From Gammaproteobacteria bacterium (lineage in GTDB: Bacteria > Pseudomonadota > Gammaproteobacteria > Pseudomonadales > Azotimanducaceae), in contig VXLJ01000007.1 of assembly GCA_009841635.1 (NCBI GenBank), forward strand, positions 104,071 through 168,070: DNA of 64,000 nucleotides, written 5' to 3'. Positions within the stretch are counted from its first letter, which is position 1; every line of letters begins with the position of its first letter. Below the pieces are notes generated by a model. It ran no database searches and was not told the DNA's origin. It saw only the letters and a list, made by a program, of their open reading frames with translations. Below, piece by piece: positions 29,112 to 37,801 of the stretch. Made by a program: the position numbers and the translations under genes.

Positions 29112-29695
29112 GCGCTTCAGACTCATCTAAGCAAGATGGTCACAAAGACCACCAGATTGCTGACCTCTACAGAGGCATCATTGAAGGTATTGGCGAAGAC
29201 ATTGACCGCGCTGGTTTGTTAGAAACCCCACAACGTGCCGCCCGCGCTATGAAATTCTTGACACGAGGCTACCATCAAACATTAGATGAGGTGGTGAACG
29301 GCGCTTTATTTCCGTCTGATTTGAGTGAGATTGTGCTCGTCAAGGACATCGAACTCTACTCGTTGTGCGAGCACCATGTTCTGCCATTTATTGGCAATTG
29401 CCATGTAGGCTACCTGCCGAACGGCAAAGTTCTTGGCCTAAGCAAGGTTGCACGCATTGTGGACATGTTTGCGAGACGCTTGCAGATTCAAGAGCAACTA
29501 ACGCAACAAATCGCAGAAGCAATACAAACTGCTACGGGTGCCATGGGTGTGGGTGTCATTGTTGAAGCACAACACTTGTGCATGTCGATGCGCGGTGTTG
29601 AAAAGCAGCACTCAATGATGAAGACGTCAGTACTGCTCGGCAGTTTTCGCGATGACCACGCTACCCGCAGCGAATTTCTGCAACTGGTCAAATAG
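29108..29695 (+). CDS. folE: GTP cyclohydrolase I
   Basis: A 195-residue type I GTP cyclohydrolase, which opens GTP to 7,8-dihydroneopterin triphosphate for folate or pterin synthesis. Zinc ligands are C87 and H90 (LCEHHVLPF) and C158 ([10 protein letters not shown]). [17 protein letters not shown] is the conserved central helix. The length is slightly short, as in bacterial enzymes with a trimmed N-terminus. It is translationally coupled to the aldo/keto reductase and followed after 6 bp by a metallophosphoesterase. Confidence 0.97.
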   Translation: MSASDSSKQDGHKDHQIADLYRGIIEGIGEDIDRAGLLETPQRAARAMKFLTRGYHQTLDEVVNGALFPSDLSEIVLVKDIELYSLCEHHVLPFIGNCHVGYLPNGKVLGLSKVARIVDMFARRLQIQEQLTQQIAEAIQTATGAMGVGVIVEAQHLCMSMRGVEKQHSMMKTSVLLGSFRDDHATRSEFLQLVK

Positions 29696-29701
29696 TCCAC
29701 C

Positions 29702-30481
29702 GTGCCCGATCGCCCACTTCGTTTCATTCACACGTCCGATGTGCATCTAGACAGCACGTCGACACGCGGTGAAGTGGAAGGTTATCGAAATGTCGCAGAA
29801 CACGCCTTCGCGCAAGTCGTCCATGCAGTGGTACGCGATGAACCGGATTTATTCCTCATCGTTGGTGATCTTTTTGATCACGCTCGCATCAAGGACCGAG
29901 ATTTCGAGTTCGTGCAAACTCAATTAGCCAAGGTTCGATGTCCTGTCATCCTCATACCTGGCAATCACGATGTCCACGATGAGAACTCAGTGTGGAAGAA
30001 ACATAATCCACATGAGTTGGGAACGCACGTGTATCCCATCATGCAACTCGATGGTGATTTGCTGGAATTCCCAGCGTTGCAGACCACGGTCTGGGGACGA
30101 GCGATGGATGAACATTCACCAAGTTTCGAACCTCTCGCCGGCGTTAAACGCAATGCACCCAACCATTGGTTCGTCGGGCTCGCGCATGGTCAGGTCGTCA
30201 ATCAGCGGGTCAATGGCAGTTCATCACAAATCACGCATGATGAAATCGCAACATCAGGCTTGGATTACTTAGCGTTAGGTCACGTACATGTCTGGGATAC
30301 GTTTGAGTTTGGCGAAGTCACTGCTTGCTACTCCGGATCACCTGTACAAGCGTTTGCTTCCAGCCATGGTGGGTTTTACGCCGCTGTTGAACTAAATCCG
30401 ACCGATGGCGTTGTCATATCGAAGCATCGTCTTGCCTCAAAGGTAGAGCAAACCCAAGTCACACACGGGGTGTTCTTCTAG
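29702..30481 (+). CDS. Metallophosphoesterase (SbcD/YhaO-like)
   Basis: A 259-residue calcineurin-like phosphoesterase with all core metal motifs: D-x-H in HTSDVHLD (residues 9-16), GDLFDH, GNHDVH and the late GHVH. Sequence resembles DNA-repair exonucleases of the SbcD group, but the protein lacks their C-terminal capping domain and no SbcC-like ATPase gene is adjacent. Its place in an operon with folE leaves open a role as phosphatase in pterin synthesis. GTG start at 29702. Confidence 0.8.
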   Translation: MPDRPLRFIHTSDVHLDSTSTRGEVEGYRNVAEHAFAQVVHAVVRDEPDLFLIVGDLFDHARIKDRDFEFVQTQLAKVRCPVILIPGNHDVHDENSVWKKHNPHELGTHVYPIMQLDGDLLEFPALQTTVWGRAMDEHSPSFEPLAGVKRNAPNHWFVGLAHGQVVNQRVNGSSSQITHDEIATSGLDYLALGHVHVWDTFEFGEVTACYSGSPVQAFASSHGGFYAAVELNPTDGVVISKHRLASKVEQTQVTHGVFF

Positions 30482-30613
30482 GCGACACTGAGCTAAAAGG
30501 CCTAATTTGGTCATCTGAGCTAATCAACTCGTCAATCGCGCAGTTCTTAGCTTTTTAGCTACGCTATTCTTTGTACTTGTTCAAAGTTCGCTAAGCGCAT
30601 AGAGGGATAACCC

Positions 30614-32302
30614 ATGAGCCACGATCTCGTCATACGCGACGGTCAAATCGTCGACGGTTTAGGCAGCAAGCCATTTCACGGCGACGTGGCAATCGATGGT
30701 GATCGAATTGTTGAAGTTGGCGATGTTGCTGCCGCGGGGAAGAAAGAAATCCTCGCCGACGGAAACTACATAACCCCAGGGTTCGTCGATATCCATACCC
30801 ATCTTGACGCACAGTTCGGCTGGGATCCGCTCGGTACGTCGTCCTGTTTTCACGGTATCACATCCGTTGTATTGGGCAACTGCGGGGTTACGTTCGCGCC
30901 TTGCAAACCAACAGACCGCGAGTATTTGGCCGAGCTCATGGAAGCCGTCGAGGACATTCCACGGGCGTCTATTCTTGAAGGCCTAGCTTGGGATTGGCAA
31001 ACATATGGCGAGTACCTCCAAGCGCTAGATCGACTTCCGAAGGGAATCAACGTAGGCGGCATGGTTGGTCATTGCGCCGTTCGATACGCGGCAATGGGCG
31101 AACGTAGTCTTGACGAAACACCCGCTACCTCAAGCGATATCGCAAATATGTGTGAGTTAGTGGATGAAGCGATTGGTGCAGGAGCGCTCGGATTTTCAAC
31201 CTCGCGAACGTTTCTACATCGAGTGCCTGATGGTCGACCTGTACCCGGAACCTACGCGCAACCCGAGGAATTACTCGCAATTGGTGGCGTATTAGGTAAA
31301 CATCAGCGAGGCGTCTTCGAAGCTGCTGCGCGACTAGGCGAACGAGATGCCCCTGATTTGCCAAACACGCGCAAAGAAGTCGGTTGGATGGGCGAACTTT
31401 CGCGTCAAAACAATGTAAAAGTAACCTTTGGTTTAGCTCATAGTGAGCGTCGTGAAACGCTATACAAGTCCGTTGTGGACTTCGCGAAAGAAGAGAACGC
31501 CGCAGGTGCGCAATTGCGTCCCCAAACGACGTCACGGCCGATTGGCAGCCTCTACAGTCTGCACAACCGAACCATGTTCGATCGCACGCCAGAATGGCGA
31601 GAGTTCATAGCCCATAGCATGGCTGAGAAACTCAATTTGTTGGCCGATGCAGGATTTCGAGAGAAACTCGTTAACGCGGTCGATCTCGACGAAATCGAGT
31701 TGGATTTCAATCGGCTCTACGTGTTGAAATCCGGCCATGTTCGTTATGACATGCAACCATCTGACTCATTAGGTCAATTGGCCCGGGACCGCAACAAGAA
31801 CATCATTGAGACATTTATTGAACTGAATCTCGAAACCCGTGGCGATGTGGTCTTTTACTATGCATTTTTAAACCAACGACTGGAGCCCATCGAATACATG
31901 CTTGATCAACCCGTAGTCGCGATGGGACTCGCGGACTCAGGCGCTCATGTCGGTCAAATCATGGATGCAAGCCAACCGACTTGGTTACTTTGCTACTGGG
32001 TACGTGAACGCGAAATGCTCTCAGTCGAGGACGCAGTTCGACGCTGGACATCTGACACGGCTGATCTATTCGGCATCACCCAACGAGGACGCATTGAACC
32101 TGGCGCGTACGCCGATTTAAACGTGATCGCAATGGATGAACTTGGTATGGATGTACCGTCTTACCAGTATGACTTTCCTGGCGCTGCAGGTCGCTACGTT
32201 CAACGAGCTTTCGGCTACAAACACACCATCGTTAATGGCAAGCATTTCTTGACCGATGGTGTGCATACTGGCGAATTGGCTGGTACCACATTGCGAAGCT
32301 GA
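30614..32302 (+). CDS. Amidohydrolase family, N-acyl-D-amino-acid deacylase-like (paralogue 3)
   Basis: A 562-residue paralogue of the genes at 17233 and 26250, closest to the latter over the first 200 residues. H61 and H63 (HTHLDAQ), C90 (LGNCG) and the Asp of DSGAHVGQIMD are present. The segment aligned with TQVH reads QLRPQ, so the candidate His is again missing. ATG at 30614 preceded by GAGGG. It is followed after 18 bp by a PhyH-like dioxygenase, likely the same transcript. Substrate unknown. Confidence 0.85.
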   Translation: MSHDLVIRDGQIVDGLGSKPFHGDVAIDGDRIVEVGDVAAAGKKEILADGNYITPGFVDIHTHLDAQFGWDPLGTSSCFHGITSVVLGNCGVTFAPCKPTDREYLAELMEAVEDIPRASILEGLAWDWQTYGEYLQALDRLPKGINVGGMVGHCAVRYAAMGERSLDETPATSSDIANMCELVDEAIGAGALGFSTSRTFLHRVPDGRPVPGTYAQPEELLAIGGVLGKHQRGVFEAAARLGERDAPDLPNTRKEVGWMGELSRQNNVKVTFGLAHSERRETLYKSVVDFAKEENAAGAQLRPQTTSRPIGSLYSLHNRTMFDRTPEWREFIAHSMAEKLNLLADAGFREKLVNAVDLDEIELDFNRLYVLKSGHVRYDMQPSDSLGQLARDRNKNIIETFIELNLETRGDVVFYYAFLNQRLEPIEYMLDQPVVAMGLADSGAHVGQIMDASQPTWLLCYWVREREMLSVEDAVRRWTSDTADLFGITQRGRIEPGAYADLNVIAMDELGMDVPSYQYDFPGAAGRYVQRAFGYKHTIVNGKHFLTDGVHTGELAGTTLRS

Positions 32303-32320
32303 ACGCAGGAATACGCCAAT

Positions 32321-33424
32321 ATGCAAGAGCGACTAACACTTGAACAGAAACAAGCGCTTTTTGACGACGGTTATGTGATAGTCAAAAACGGTGTTGAAGA
32401 TCGTCTTGTCGATGCGGCATTGGATTGCCTAAATCAATCAGAACGACCGAACATCATGGGTAGCGATGTTGCCTTGACGGATTTAGTGAATGCGTCATCA
32501 GTGACTCCCATATTGCATGAAGTCATGGGATATTTCGACCCTCCCAAAGTGTGCCAAGTAGGTGTACTGCCGTTACGTAAACCTGGCGACAACTACAACA
32601 ACCTAGGCTATCTCGATCGTGACATGCCTTACTTTTCGTCGCAGTCACATATTGACGGGAGCATGACGATTGCAATCCCGCAATCGCCTCAAGAAGGTAC
32701 GGAAACCGAAATCTATCGACGCTACATTGCCTCAGGTCCACGCGGCAATCTCGGGCGAAGTCCGGATGTCATTGGCCACAACATGGTACCGATGTTTCAG
32801 GACCCCGATATGACGCTGGGTTTAGGTAGCTTCACAGCCTTTGTGTTTGTTTGCCTAAATGATCAAACGCGCGAAGGTTGCGGTCAGACTTCCCTACTTA
32901 AAGGCTCGCACCACGCAGTTGAGCAGTTCTTCCGCTGGCAACGCGACACGAACAACCATCTTGGCGTTGAAGGTCCCGGCTGGCCGCGGCTGGATTACGA
33001 TGTGCCAAATCGCTGTGGCTTGGTATATCTACCCGAAGCTGTCCGCGACAAGTTCATCGACGCTGATTCTGAGTCTACACCTGATGGCAAGAAATGGCCA
33101 CGACCTACTCAGATTCTTATGGAACCTGGCGATGTTTGCATCGCCATGTACCACATCCCCCATTCCGCGACTCGCAATGAACTAGGCACCGAGCCTCGCA
33201 AGAGCATCATCTTCCGTATTCGCAACAAAGCGCGCCAACCCGACAAAATGGTCAATGGCATCACGGATCATCCGGATCGCGGGCAACGAGGCGAGTGGCT
33301 CGAATATGAACCTGGCAATAACCCGTGGGAGCGATCCAAATTTGCTATGTGCAATATGTGGCACGAATGGCATGGCATGCGTGAAACCGTCGCGAAAAAC
33401 ACTGCGGTCCGCACGACACAGTGA
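32321..33424 (+). CDS. Phytanoyl-CoA dioxygenase (PhyH) family protein 1
   Basis: A 367-residue Fe(II)/2-oxoglutarate dioxygenase. The iron facial triad is H110 and D112 (SHIDG) plus H281 in the IPHSATRN segment; R285 probably binds 2-oxoglutarate. The family hydroxylates fatty acyl-CoAs and many other small molecules. AGGA lies upstream of the ATG. It is probably co-transcribed with amidohydrolase 3, which suggests hydroxylation of the hydrolase's substrate or product. It is convergent with the HSL-type hydrolase, 6 bp apart. Confidence 0.85.
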   Translation: MQERLTLEQKQALFDDGYVIVKNGVEDRLVDAALDCLNQSERPNIMGSDVALTDLVNASSVTPILHEVMGYFDPPKVCQVGVLPLRKPGDNYNNLGYLDRDMPYFSSQSHIDGSMTIAIPQSPQEGTETEIYRRYIASGPRGNLGRSPDVIGHNMVPMFQDPDMTLGLGSFTAFVFVCLNDQTREGCGQTSLLKGSHHAVEQFFRWQRDTNNHLGVEGPGWPRLDYDVPNRCGLVYLPEAVRDKFIDADSESTPDGKKWPRPTQILMEPGDVCIAMYHIPHSATRNELGTEPRKSIIFRIRNKARQPDKMVNGITDHPDRGQRGEWLEYEPGNNPWERSKFAMCNMWHEWHGMRETVAKNTAVRTTQ

Positions 33425-33430
33425 GCGCTG

Positions 33431-34471
33431 CTAGCGCGTATCTCCCCTCGCGAACGCCGCTATACTAGCAGCCGTCTCACGTGAAATATCCGGCGCGACT
33501 GCAGGAAATATTTCAGCGCCATGCGTGGTGCCCATGACCTGGCGACAGTACGCCTGCACACCCGCTCGTAATAACAGTCGATAGAAGTTGACGCCTTCGT
33601 CGCGAAGCGGATCACATTCGTTGACGCTAATCATCGTCGCTGGCAAACCTCTCACTTCTTCTTCCGTTGCAAAACCAGGCCAAGCCAACGGATTTCGATC
33701 CTTCAACTCGTCTATACCGTAAGCCATAGGACCTCGGTTGTTATGGAGGTCTAACAAGATGCCATTGTTTTCGATGGAGGACGGGTTATCCTCAAGTGGC
33801 CAAATGCCCGCGATATATGGACAGAGCGCATAGAGGCCATGAATCAAATCAATATCGCCATCCTGAAGCAGTTTGAGTCCGGTCGCAAGCGTCAGGTTGC
33901 CGCCACCACTTTCACCAGCCACGATGATGTTAGAAGTGTCAAAGTGGAGTTCATCGGCCAGCGCTGGTAGTTGGCGCAGTACCGAAACACAATCATTTAG
34001 ACCTGCCGGAAACGGTTCTACTTCAGGAACCGACGATGGCGTAAGCGCATTACGAAAGTCGATCATGACAACGACGACTCCCAGTGAAGCGATGATCTTT
34101 CCCCATGCTCGGTAGTTGCCGTAATAACAGGACATGGATTGCATACCGCCGCCGTGAATGTAGTACACACAAGGCAGCACTTCTTCGTTAGCCGGTCGAA
34201 TAATCTGCAAGTTAACGATATTGCCATCGGGTTGCGAAACAGCTGTTCGACGCGACAAAGTGATGCCAGCTTGAGGCGCAATGGGTTCAGCGTCGGCGGC
34301 CTCAAAAACAGCTTCAATTTGCTTAGAACGCGCGAGTGCTTCAGGTGCATTAGCCTCGGCGAGCATTTCCTCTCGACTGGCAGCGTCGCCAGGATTCGGC
34401 AACTCGGGAAACGAAAGCAACATTTGCTTAAACCGTGGATCGATGCGGGGATCGTCAGCTATGTTGGCCAT
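33431..34471 (-). CDS. Alpha/beta hydrolase, HSL family
   Basis: A 346-residue hormone-sensitive-lipase-type esterase. The oxyanion motif is HGGG (residues 106-109), the nucleophile is S188 in GESGG, and D287 (ECDP) and H317 (TTHGAE) complete the triad. It hydrolyses short carboxylic esters or related bonds. The frame extends to a TTG at 34513, but the ATG at 34471 starts the conserved N-terminus and has GGAG upstream, so I prefer it. It is divergent from the TauD-like gene. Confidence 0.85.
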   Translation of the reverse strand: MANIADDPRIDPRFKQMLLSFPELPNPGDAASREEMLAEANAPEALARSKQIEAVFEAADAEPIAPQAGITLSRRTAVSQPDGNIVNLQIIRPANEEVLPCVYYIHGGGMQSMSCYYGNYRAWGKIIASLGVVVVMIDFRNALTPSSVPEVEPFPAGLNDCVSVLRQLPALADELHFDTSNIIVAGESGGGNLTLATGLKLLQDGDIDLIHGLYALCPYIAGIWPLEDNPSSIENNGILLDLHNNRGPMAYGIDELKDRNPLAWPGFATEEEVRGLPATMISVNECDPLRDEGVNFYRLLLRAGVQAYCRQVMGTTHGAEIFPAVAPDISRETAASIAAFARGDTR

Positions 34472-34605
34472 ACGAAACTCAATGCTCCAAGTGCAATTTC
34501 GTGAAGGTCGCAATCATAGAGACGTCTCAAAACGTCGAGCTCTACGCGCAGTTCTAAGATATATAGCTCCGATCAGCTAACCAGGCATTACTCGAGTGAA
34601 CCAAC

Positions 34606-35409
34606 ATGCAAACTGAACGATTAGCGCCAGCCATGGGCGTAAGGCTGGGAGGTATCGATCTACGTATTGCGACGAGCGACCTGGTCGGTGAGCTTCGTGA
34701 ACTGTTGAATGAACATCATCTTGTATGTGTAGCGAACCAAGATTTGCATGAGGAAGAACAGCACATATTCGGCTCTTTGTGGGGTGAGCTTTTGACCCAT
34801 CCAACGTCCCTTAAACGAGCCAATCCCTATGTGCAACTGTTGGCGGGTTCAGGGCAAGCGAAGCATCGTGTGTTTGGTTCATGGCATTCGGATATGACCT
34901 GGCACCCAACGCCACCTTGGATCACCATGTTGCATGCCCGCAAGATCCCGTCCTTTGGCGGTGATACCGGTTATGCGAATCAACACATGGCCTGGGAGCA
35001 TCTCGAGCAAGCAAGAAAGGATCAACGGCGCTCGCACCGTCGATATCTGCCTACCGCAGACTCGCTTTTACCGCAGCGCGCGAATCACACTGGTAAAGGC
35101 TTTGGCCCGGAAGTGCCAGATTCAGTACATCCCGTTGTCCGCACGCACAATGAGAATGGCAAACAAGCGCTATATGTCAATCCTGAATTCACCACGCACA
35201 TCGTGGGGGTCGAGGAAAACGATTCCCTTCGCACCCTCTTCCCGCTTTGGATGCATGCCATTACAGAGGAATTTGTGTATCGTCACCAATGGCACTTAGG
35301 CGATTTAGTGATTTGGGACAATCGCTCGGTCATGCACACCGCGATACTCGATTACGATGAACCCCGCGCAATGCAGCGAGTTGTGGTCAAGGGTGATACC
35401 CCAACTTAA
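34606..35409 (+). CDS. TauD/TfdA family dioxygenase
   Basis: A 267-residue Fe(II)/2-oxoglutarate dioxygenase. The triad is H94 and D96 (WHSDMTWH) and H244 (MHTAI), with R254/R258 for 2-oxoglutarate binding. Relatives oxidise taurine, 2,4-D, betaines or sulfonates, and the substrate here is unknown. It is the first gene of a plus-strand run that goes through two acyl-CoA dehydrogenases, so it may prepare a side chain for beta-oxidation. Confidence 0.9.
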   Translation: MQTERLAPAMGVRLGGIDLRIATSDLVGELRELLNEHHLVCVANQDLHEEEQHIFGSLWGELLTHPTSLKRANPYVQLLAGSGQAKHRVFGSWHSDMTWHPTPPWITMLHARKIPSFGGDTGYANQHMAWEHLEQARKDQRRSHRRYLPTADSLLPQRANHTGKGFGPEVPDSVHPVVRTHNENGKQALYVNPEFTTHIVGVEENDSLRTLFPLWMHAITEEFVYRHQWHLGDLVIWDNRSVMHTAILDYDEPRAMQRVVVKGDTPT

Positions 35410-35794
35410 GCGTCGACCATATTTGTCACTCAGCGTCTTCTCGCTTGTTGTCGCATTCTTGACCTCATGCGGCGAAACTGACATGGCGAGTGGATTAGAA
35501 AGCAAATATGCGATAGAGGTTGAAGGGTGTATTTGTCGATATCTAGCTTTCGAAGCCGATGGCTACACTCGCGTAACCTATAAAGAAATGCTTGATCACT
35601 GCAATGTCACAATACGCAATGGGCACCCTAGCCTACCGGCCAACATCGTGAGCGAACCTAATGTGACAACGTTGCGTTGTACCGAAGACGTCGAGGATTG
35701 GAACGCAGTTGTCGCAGAAGCGCTTGCACAACAAGCATCAAATCGACGTAACTTTCAAGATTTCGCCAAACCGAAGAATGAAGCATCACCATGA
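35393..35794 (+). CDS. Putative small lipoprotein
   Basis: A secretory protein of about 133 residues, family unknown. From a GTG at 35393 it has a basic N-terminus, a hydrophobic core and the lipobox L-T-S-C, so it should be lipid-anchored in the envelope after cleavage at that Cys. Mature Cys pairs (C-I-C, D-H-C) could form disulfides. An in-frame ATG at 35357 would lengthen the leader. It overlaps the end of the dioxygenase gene and shares 4 bp with the next ATG, so it is translationally embedded in the operon. Confidence 0.6.
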   Translation: MIPQLKRRPYLSLSVFSLVVAFLTSCGETDMASGLESKYAIEVEGCICRYLAFEADGYTRVTYKEMLDHCNVTIRNGHPSLPANIVSEPNVTTLRCTEDVEDWNAVVAEALAQQASNRRNFQDFAKPKNEASP

Positions 35795-36597
35795 TTGAGC
35801 ACGAATTTAGTGTTACAACATTCGAAGTCGAAGGACACGTCGCCCGTGTGACGTTAAACCGACCAGAAGCAATGAATTCCCTAAATCCCGATATTCGCTG
35901 GGAACTTTCGCAACGATGGGATGCGATCGAAGCCGATCCCGATATTTGGATAGCTGTCGTTACTGGTGCCGGTGATCGAGCCTTTTGTGCTGGTGCAGAC
36001 TTGAAACACCGCGCGCGCGAACGGGAAGCCTCCGCAGAACAGCGTGCTAAATGGCAGTGCATGAACGCGGAAACGCGCTCACTCACTGAACGCTGGCACT
36101 ATGCGAAACCAGTCGTTGCAGAAGTGAATGGCTTCGCGCTAGGTGGGGGTCTTGAATTGGCCATGTCGTGTGACATCATCGTCGCGGCTGATCACGCGGA
36201 GTTGGGATTACCTGAACCTCGGCGTGGTTTGATTGCCGGTGCCGCTGGTGTACATCGCCTCCCTCGTCAAATTGGTTTGAAAGTCGCAATGGGGTACTTG
36301 CTCACTGGTCGCCACATGACTGCGCAACGCGCGTACGAATTAGGGTTGGTCAATGACGTCGTCCCTGCAGCTAAACTACGCGCAACAGTTGATGAGTACG
36401 TCGCTGACATACTCAAGTGCGCCCCACTTTCCGTACGCGCTACGAAAGAAGCAACCATGCGCGGCTTAGATATGCCACTCGCGCAAGCTTTCTATACACC
36501 ATACGAATGGGAGCGACGGCGCGCAAACTCGAATGATGCTATCGAAGGCCCACGAGCCTTCGCTGAAAAACGACTACCTGACTGGCAGGGGAACTGA
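35791..36597 (+). CDS. Enoyl-CoA hydratase/isomerase family protein
   Basis: A 268-residue crotonase-fold protein: VTGAGDRAFCAGADLKHRA is the first oxyanion segment and GFALGGGLELAMSCD the second. The next conserved region has P-E-P-R-R-G-L, with the Glu in the position of one hydratase catalytic residue. It probably hydrates or isomerises an enoyl-CoA. ATG overlaps the lipoprotein stop by 4 bp, and its own stop overlaps the PhyH gene by 1 bp. Confidence 0.9.
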   Translation: MIEHEFSVTTFEVEGHVARVTLNRPEAMNSLNPDIRWELSQRWDAIEADPDIWIAVVTGAGDRAFCAGADLKHRAREREASAEQRAKWQCMNAETRSLTERWHYAKPVVAEVNGFALGGGLELAMSCDIIVAADHAELGLPEPRRGLIAGAAGVHRLPRQIGLKVAMGYLLTGRHMTAQRAYELGLVNDVVPAAKLRATVDEYVADILKCAPLSVRATKEATMRGLDMPLAQAFYTPYEWERRRANSNDAIEGPRAFAEKRLPDWQGN

Positions 36598-37748
36598 TGG
36601 TCAAAACAGCGGTTGAACCAAGCACGGCGCCCGACTACATCAAGGAGTATTGTGCGCTAGGCACTGAACGCGCACAAGCACTGGGTAATCGTGGACCACT
36701 AACATTTAATGAATCTGCTCATGTCAGCCAATCGATCCTAGATTGTTATCACAAGCTTGGCTTCTACGTCTTCGAGCAGGTGATCGACCGTTCTGAAATC
36801 GCCGATCTGCGGACCGATCTTGATGCTACGTTAGCTCGAGCGCCAACTGACCCGGATTCGAACGTTGACGCAAACGGCAACCCCGCCATTGGCAAGGATC
36901 TTGCGTATCGCTCGTTTAGTTTTGCGAAACCACTGTCGGACCCATTTGGTGGTACCGAAGCGGCAAACGGTCGATATGAGACCAAGATGAGCGAGCCGAC
37001 GCCAGCGGACGATTCACCGCCGCGAACAATTTTTTTCATCGCCGGTGGGTGCCAGTTCATGGATTCGTTTCTCCGTCACTATGGCAATCCGAAATTGCTG
37101 CGAGTAGCAGAAGCGCTCAACGGCTCCGACTTCACGCCATTCACCGACGGCGTTTGGATAAAGGAACCGGGTCTAGGTACATCCGTTTCGTGGCATCAAG
37201 ATGGGACAACCCTGTGGCATCACCCGGATTGGCACGAAGACATCCACGGTTTCAATTTCATGACGAATCTTTACGACACAACAGCTGAGAATGCGTTATG
37301 GGTGGTGCCGCAGACGCATAAGCTCGGAAAAATCGATATTAAAAAGAGAGTCGCTAAAGAAGGTACCGACCGTTTACCGGACGCGGTACCCATGCTAGTA
37401 AAAGCAGGAGACGTAGCGATCTGCAATCGGCAAGTGCTGCACGGTAGTTTTGCGAACACCTCGAGACAGCGACGCGTCACGCTGGTCCATGGTTTTCATC
37501 TCCGCACGTCAGTGCTAGGCGCAGAAACAACCTTTGCGCGCAAAAGAAAAGTCCGTTACGACGAAGCCCGGGTGCACCGCAGTTCGCAGCTCATTTCGCT
37601 AGCTATCGACGCAAGACGCCAACGATTTGCAGACGAAACACCCTACAGCTATGGACCACTATTGGCAGAAATTGAGAAGTATCGATTTTCCGAAGAAACG
37701 CGTGAAACTGTGCTGAAAAACTACAACATGTACTCGCTGGGTTTATAA
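36597..37748 (+). CDS. Phytanoyl-CoA dioxygenase (PhyH) family protein 2
   Basis: A 383-residue Fe(II)/2-oxoglutarate dioxygenase. The iron triad is H200 and D202 (SWHQDGT) and H282 (VLHGSFANTS), with R290 as the likely 2-oxoglutarate anchor. It differs much from PhyH 1 at 32321, so the pair is not a recent duplication. It is coupled to the enoyl-CoA hydratase (one-base overlap), which fits hydroxylation of an acyl-CoA or its precursor in the same route. Confidence 0.85.
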   Translation: MVKTAVEPSTAPDYIKEYCALGTERAQALGNRGPLTFNESAHVSQSILDCYHKLGFYVFEQVIDRSEIADLRTDLDATLARAPTDPDSNVDANGNPAIGKDLAYRSFSFAKPLSDPFGGTEAANGRYETKMSEPTPADDSPPRTIFFIAGGCQFMDSFLRHYGNPKLLRVAEALNGSDFTPFTDGVWIKEPGLGTSVSWHQDGTTLWHHPDWHEDIHGFNFMTNLYDTTAENALWVVPQTHKLGKIDIKKRVAKEGTDRLPDAVPMLVKAGDVAICNRQVLHGSFANTSRQRRVTLVHGFHLRTSVLGAETTFARKRKVRYDEARVHRSSQLISLAIDARRQRFADETPYSYGPLLAEIEKYRFSEETRETVLKNYNMYSLGL

Positions 37749-37801
37749 CGGTAACGACCTGATTTCGGCAAACCTAAAACTTCAGCATCGCCTACCTCTG
37801 A

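Noticed and set aside
34519-34528. Perfect palindrome GAGACGTCTC upstream of the HSL-type hydrolase
   Set aside because: Ten bp only and not placed at a recognisable promoter; expected by chance in a window of this size.
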